64,000 bases of DNA. It comes from Cryptomeria japonica (lineage: Eukaryota; Streptophyta; Pinopsida; Cupressales; Cupressaceae). Below the pieces are notes generated by a model, which worked only from the letters and a program-made list of their open reading frames with translations, was not told the origin of the DNA and did not search any database. Where the stretch lies: positions 512,065,873 through 512,129,872 of the forward strand of contig NC_081415.1 of assembly GCF_030272615.1 (NCBI RefSeq), in the 5' to 3' direction. Below, piece by piece: positions 61,091 through 64,000 of this stretch (its first letter is position 1; every line of letters starts with the position of its first letter). The translations under genes and the position numbers were made by a program.

Positions 61091-61127
61091 AGGTTCTCTT
61101 GCACCATACTCCCCAGACAGAAGAACC

Positions 61128-61331
61128 TCAAGCTCCCCTTGAGATGAGGTCCTCTAAACAAGTGCCATGTTTGATGATATCCTTTTCATCCATCCACACT
61201 ACTTTAGATTCAGGTAACCCCTTCTTTTTTTCTAGATACTGCTTATACAAATTCCTCCTAGTCTTTTTGATAACCTTGGTGTTCAAAACAAATTCAAGTT
61301 GGATTGGTTGATTAGGTGGAAGATCCTTCAA
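61128..61331 (-). pseudogene. G1 chromodomain remnant
   Basis: The minus-strand frame has the end of a chromovirus integrase: IKKTRRNLYKQYLEKKKGLP, then ESKVVWMDEKDI. This is the chromodomain pattern in which aromatic residues frame a W and an acidic pair; in intact elements it targets insertion to marked chromatin. YLVKWKG is expected and YLEKKKG is seen, so a key tryptophan is lost. Between here and the integrase core (61340-61800) the frame is broken by stops and shifts. Confidence 0.7.
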
Positions 61332-61830
61332 TCAATCCACACCATCTGCAACCTGTAACCCTGATCCATCACCTGCAACAACATCACCTCGATAGGGAAT
61401 AATATTTGCAACATTAAATATGGGTGAGATACCAATATCAGGAGGTAATTCTGCAGGGACCTATCTTTCTCATCATCAGTTTAGAACACTTCCCCTTTGG
61501 CAATCTCTCCTTCCACAAATTTTCCCATACAAGATCCTCAACTTGGTATTATACATCTCTCCTCTTTTTGTTAGCTTGTTCCTTGTATTTGAGTGCATTC
61601 TGCTAAAGTGTGTTCCTCACTTGATCATGGATATCTTGCATTGCCTCCGCAAAACTCTCTCCTTGTGCACTAATCATTCCTTCATTTAGCAAATACCTAA
61701 GCTCCAAAATTCCTCTAGGATTCATCCCATAGACAGTCTGAAAAGGACTCTTCCATGTACTCGTATTGACAGAGTCATTATATGCAATTTTTTCTCAAGG
61801 AAGGACAATATCCCATGCTTGACCATGCTC

Positions 61831-62520
61831 CTAGGCTAGACATCTCAATAGGTTTCCAAGTGACCTATTTACAACCTCCATTTGCCCATCTGTTTGGGAA
61901 TGATAGGAAGATACAAATGACACATTAGTCCCCAATTTCTTCCATAGGATCCTCCAAAAGTGACCCACAAACCTCACATCCCTATTAGATACAATGCTTG
62001 AAGGGATTCCATGAATCCTAACCACCTCCTTGAAGAATAAATCTTCAATATGTGAGGCATCATTTGTGCTTTTACATGGCAGAAAATGTGCCAGCTTACT
62101 CAACCTATCCACAACAACAAACACACTATCAAATCCCTTTGGTGTCCTCGGTAAACCCATAAAAAAATCCATGCTAATTTTATCCCAAGGTCAATTAGGA
62201 ATGGGTAAGGGTTGATACAATGTTGCATTGGTGGTGACTCCCTTGGCTCTTTGGCAAATCACACATGATTCTAGAGAATTTCGGACATCTTCCTGCATCT
62301 TAGGCCAATAGTAATATCTCTTAATCTGCTCCAATATTTTATCCAATCCAAAATGACCACTTAGGCTTCCATAGTGTTTCTCCTTTATGATGTTCTCCCT
62401 CATTGAACACCTTGGAATGCATAGTTGACTCCCCTTCAACAATAATCCTTCCTGCATCAAAAACTCAGAATACTCCACATGACAAGAGCTAGACAACTCT
62501 GAACACACCTTATAAATTTT
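61831..62520 (-). pseudogene. G1 integrase (zinc-binding and catalytic core)
   Basis: On the minus strand an H-H-C-C zinc region lies at about 62235-62420 (HYGSLSGHFGLDKI ... CVICQRAKG). After a TAG the core follows: [11 protein letters not shown] (first catalytic Asp), [11 protein letters not shown], and [16 protein letters not shown] with the Glu. The second catalytic Asp, expected as SDRD, is Asn here (SNRD), so the core would be inactive even without the stops. The reading is a standard gypsy integrase of the chromovirus clade. Confidence 0.88.
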
Positions 62521-62529
62521 ATGAAAGTC

Positions 62530-63216
62530 CTCATCCTACTCATACATGGACTTAAGAGACTAAATCCCTACACTTTGTAACTAAATCTCCTACACTGTCA
62601 TCACTCTCCTACTAAGTGCATCTACTACTTTATTAGCCTCTCCTTTCTTGTGCTTAGTTGTAAAGATGTAGGATTCAAAAGACTCAATCCATTTCATGTA
62701 TTTGTGACTCAACATATCCTAACTATTCAAATAGCTTAAGGTCTGATTGTCCATATAGACAATGAACTCTTTGGGTAGGAGATAATGTCTCCATCTCTTA
62801 AGGGCTTGCATAAGTGCATACATCTCCAAATCATAGGATTAGTACTTTCATTTGGCCTCATTTAATTTTTCACTAAATAAATCTACCAGCCTTCCTTCCT
62901 AACTTAGGATTGCTCCTATGGCCATATTACTAGCATCCCACTCTATAGCGAAAAGTTTATCAAAACTAGGAAGAATAAGAACAGGTTGTTGAGAGACTTT
63001 TACCTTCAATGTTTCAAATGCCTTGTCTGCTGTCTCTTTCCAAACAAACTTACACTTCTGCCCTCCTTTTATGGTCTCCAACATTTGTGTACAAACCTCA
63101 CTAAATTTCCTCATAAACTTCCTATAAAAGTTAGCTAATCCATAAAAACTCTTGACTTTTCCTACTGTCTTAGGAGTTGGCCAATTCACAATGGCCTCAA
63201 CCATTGATGGATCCAT
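62530..63216 (-). pseudogene. G1 reverse-transcriptase connection and RNase H region
   Basis: The minus-strand frame contains IVNWPTPKTVGKVKSFYGLANFYRKF, the thumb/connection typical of gypsy pol. Next is FAIEWDASNMAIGAILS with the first RNase H Asp (about 62905-62955). After a stop, MYALMQALKRWRHYL and IVYMDNQTLSYLNS (62740-62840) and ADALSR-like VVDALSRR (about 62600-62640) complete the domain. Several in-frame stops break it. RNase H degrades the RNA of the RNA-DNA hybrid during reverse transcription. Confidence 0.85.
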
Positions 63217-63239
63217 TAAAGGCTTCCCTTGGAGACTAA

Positions 63240-63790
63240 AAATCCAAAATATACCAACTCCTTCTTCATAAATTCACACTTCTACAAATTGATGAGTAGT
63301 TTCTCCATATGAAGATTCTTCAACACCACCTCCAAGTCTTTTCGGTGCTCTTCCTTTGTCCTATTGAATATGATTATATCATCTAGATACACCACCACAA
63401 ACCTACCTATAAAATTTTTTAGCACTTCATTCATCAATCTCATGAAGGTGTTAGGTGCATTACTTAAGACAAATGGCATCAACATCCATTCATATATCCC
63501 TTCATTGGTTTTGAAGGTTGTCTTCCATTCTTCTCCCTCCTTGGTCCTTATCTGTTGGTAACCACTCTTCAAGTCAATCCTGGAGAAATAGCAAGATCCC
63601 CCTAAGAAATCCATAAAATCTTCTATTCTTGGCATAGGGAACCGATATCTTGTGGTTATTTTGTTAATGGCTCTTGAATCATTGCACAACCTCCATCTTC
63701 CATCCTTTTTTAGGGGCCAAAAACATGGGTACTATACATAGACTACTCAAGACTCTTCCTAATCATCCCTTTGTCAAGCAACTCCTACAC
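63240..63790 (-). pseudogene. G1 reverse transcriptase
   Basis: The minus strand reads [20 protein letters not shown] (just across a frameshift at about 63715), then [29 protein letters not shown] (first Asp), [20 protein letters not shown] and [10 protein letters not shown] (the YLDD active site, about 63355-63390). The catalytic residues are intact, but the frame ends at 63282 and shifts upstream. Gypsy class. Confidence 0.92.
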
Positions 63791-64000
63791 CTACCTAGAA
63801 ATCTCCTCATTTTGTGTAGGGGTCATTTTATATGCTTCCTTATTATGCAAGGTGGCTCTAGGGATGAACTCTACATGATGGCTTACATCCCTAATGGGTG
63901 TTAACGAGTTTGGCATGTCCTCCATCACCACTCCTTCATACTTATGTAGTAACTCCTTCACCATGGGTGGTATGTCCTTCTCCTTACCCTTAGACTATCC
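63791..64000 (-). pseudogene. G1 pol, upstream part (runs off the window)
   Basis: The minus strand still reads as the N-terminal part of gypsy reverse transcriptase or the protease-RT linker, with PTQNEEIS...ELLDKGMIRKSL at about 63740-63830 broken by stops. The rest of the gene lies beyond the window. Confidence 0.55.

Larger units (their letters stand above)
59721..64000 (-). mobile_element. G1: Ty3/gypsy chromovirus (partial, runs off the window)
   Basis: A 3' LTR (59721-61090) is followed on the minus strand, reading upstream, by a chromodomain remnant, integrase, RNase H and reverse transcriptase in the gypsy order. It inserted into the right LTR of R3. The 5' LTR, primer site, gag and protease are outside the window. 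All pol domains carry stops or frameshifts, so it is inactive. Confidence 0.92.

Overview
The window reads as intergenic DNA of a large, repeat-rich plant nuclear genome. It is AT-rich, it holds LTR retrotransposons with initiator-methionine tRNA primer sites, a Ty3/gypsy chromovirus, a Ty1/copia relative, a tRNA-derived SINE, and the tail of a DUF247 gene, a plant-specific family. The density and nesting of old elements suggest a gymnosperm-sized genome, but that is inference. I see no intact host gene, no RNA gene and no CRISPR array.

Layout. 1-2350: unannotatable, AT-rich towards its end. 2351-9974: element R1 (minus strand). 9975-13397: AT-rich DNA, a 38-bp tandem repeat and possible exon relics near 12080-12290. 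13398-13800: 5'-truncated DUF247 gene. 15890-18320 and 24900-26180: a dispersed repeat, tandemly duplicated at the first site, with a SINE (17296-17635) that has perfect 15-bp target duplications. 18990-19370: a coiled-coil pseudogene. 29149-64000: one continuous stack of nested LTR retrotransposons.

The stack, outermost first. R2 (minus) begins at 29149 and runs off the right end of the window. It holds a copia-like element C1 (32298-37122, TSD GTTTT) and R3 (minus, from 37186). R3 holds R4 (plus, 41271-57142, TSD CCTAG). R4 holds R5 (plus, 46390-54323, TSD GATGA). R3's right LTR is cut at 59720 by a gypsy chromovirus, G1 (minus, 59721 to beyond 64000). Three pairs of target-site duplications are exact, so the order is well supported.

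The most interesting content is the group R1-R5. These are related but clearly different LTR elements of about 6.7-7.9 kb after removing inserts. Each has LTRs, a Met-tRNA primer site and a polypurine tract where those ends are present. Each has a gag-like ORF1 (coiled coil plus several CCHC knuckles; in R2 this lies outside the window). Each also has a second ORF of about 1,110 codons in place of protease, reverse transcriptase, RNase H and integrase. ORF2 keeps the same motifs in the same order in all five (an ILSR-x-H...WL motif, a hydrophobic segment ending in FP..G...W, a P-M-G-Y-E motif, and an acidic/lysine-rich then coiled-coil C-terminus). I do not recognise it as a named domain. They look like a non-autonomous, mobilised-in-trans group with a conserved protein of unknown function. 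All copies are broken, mostly by stops explainable as C-to-T changes. C1 is likewise non-autonomous: after gag and a DSG protease motif it carries an acidic Asp/His-rich tail instead of integrase and reverse transcriptase.
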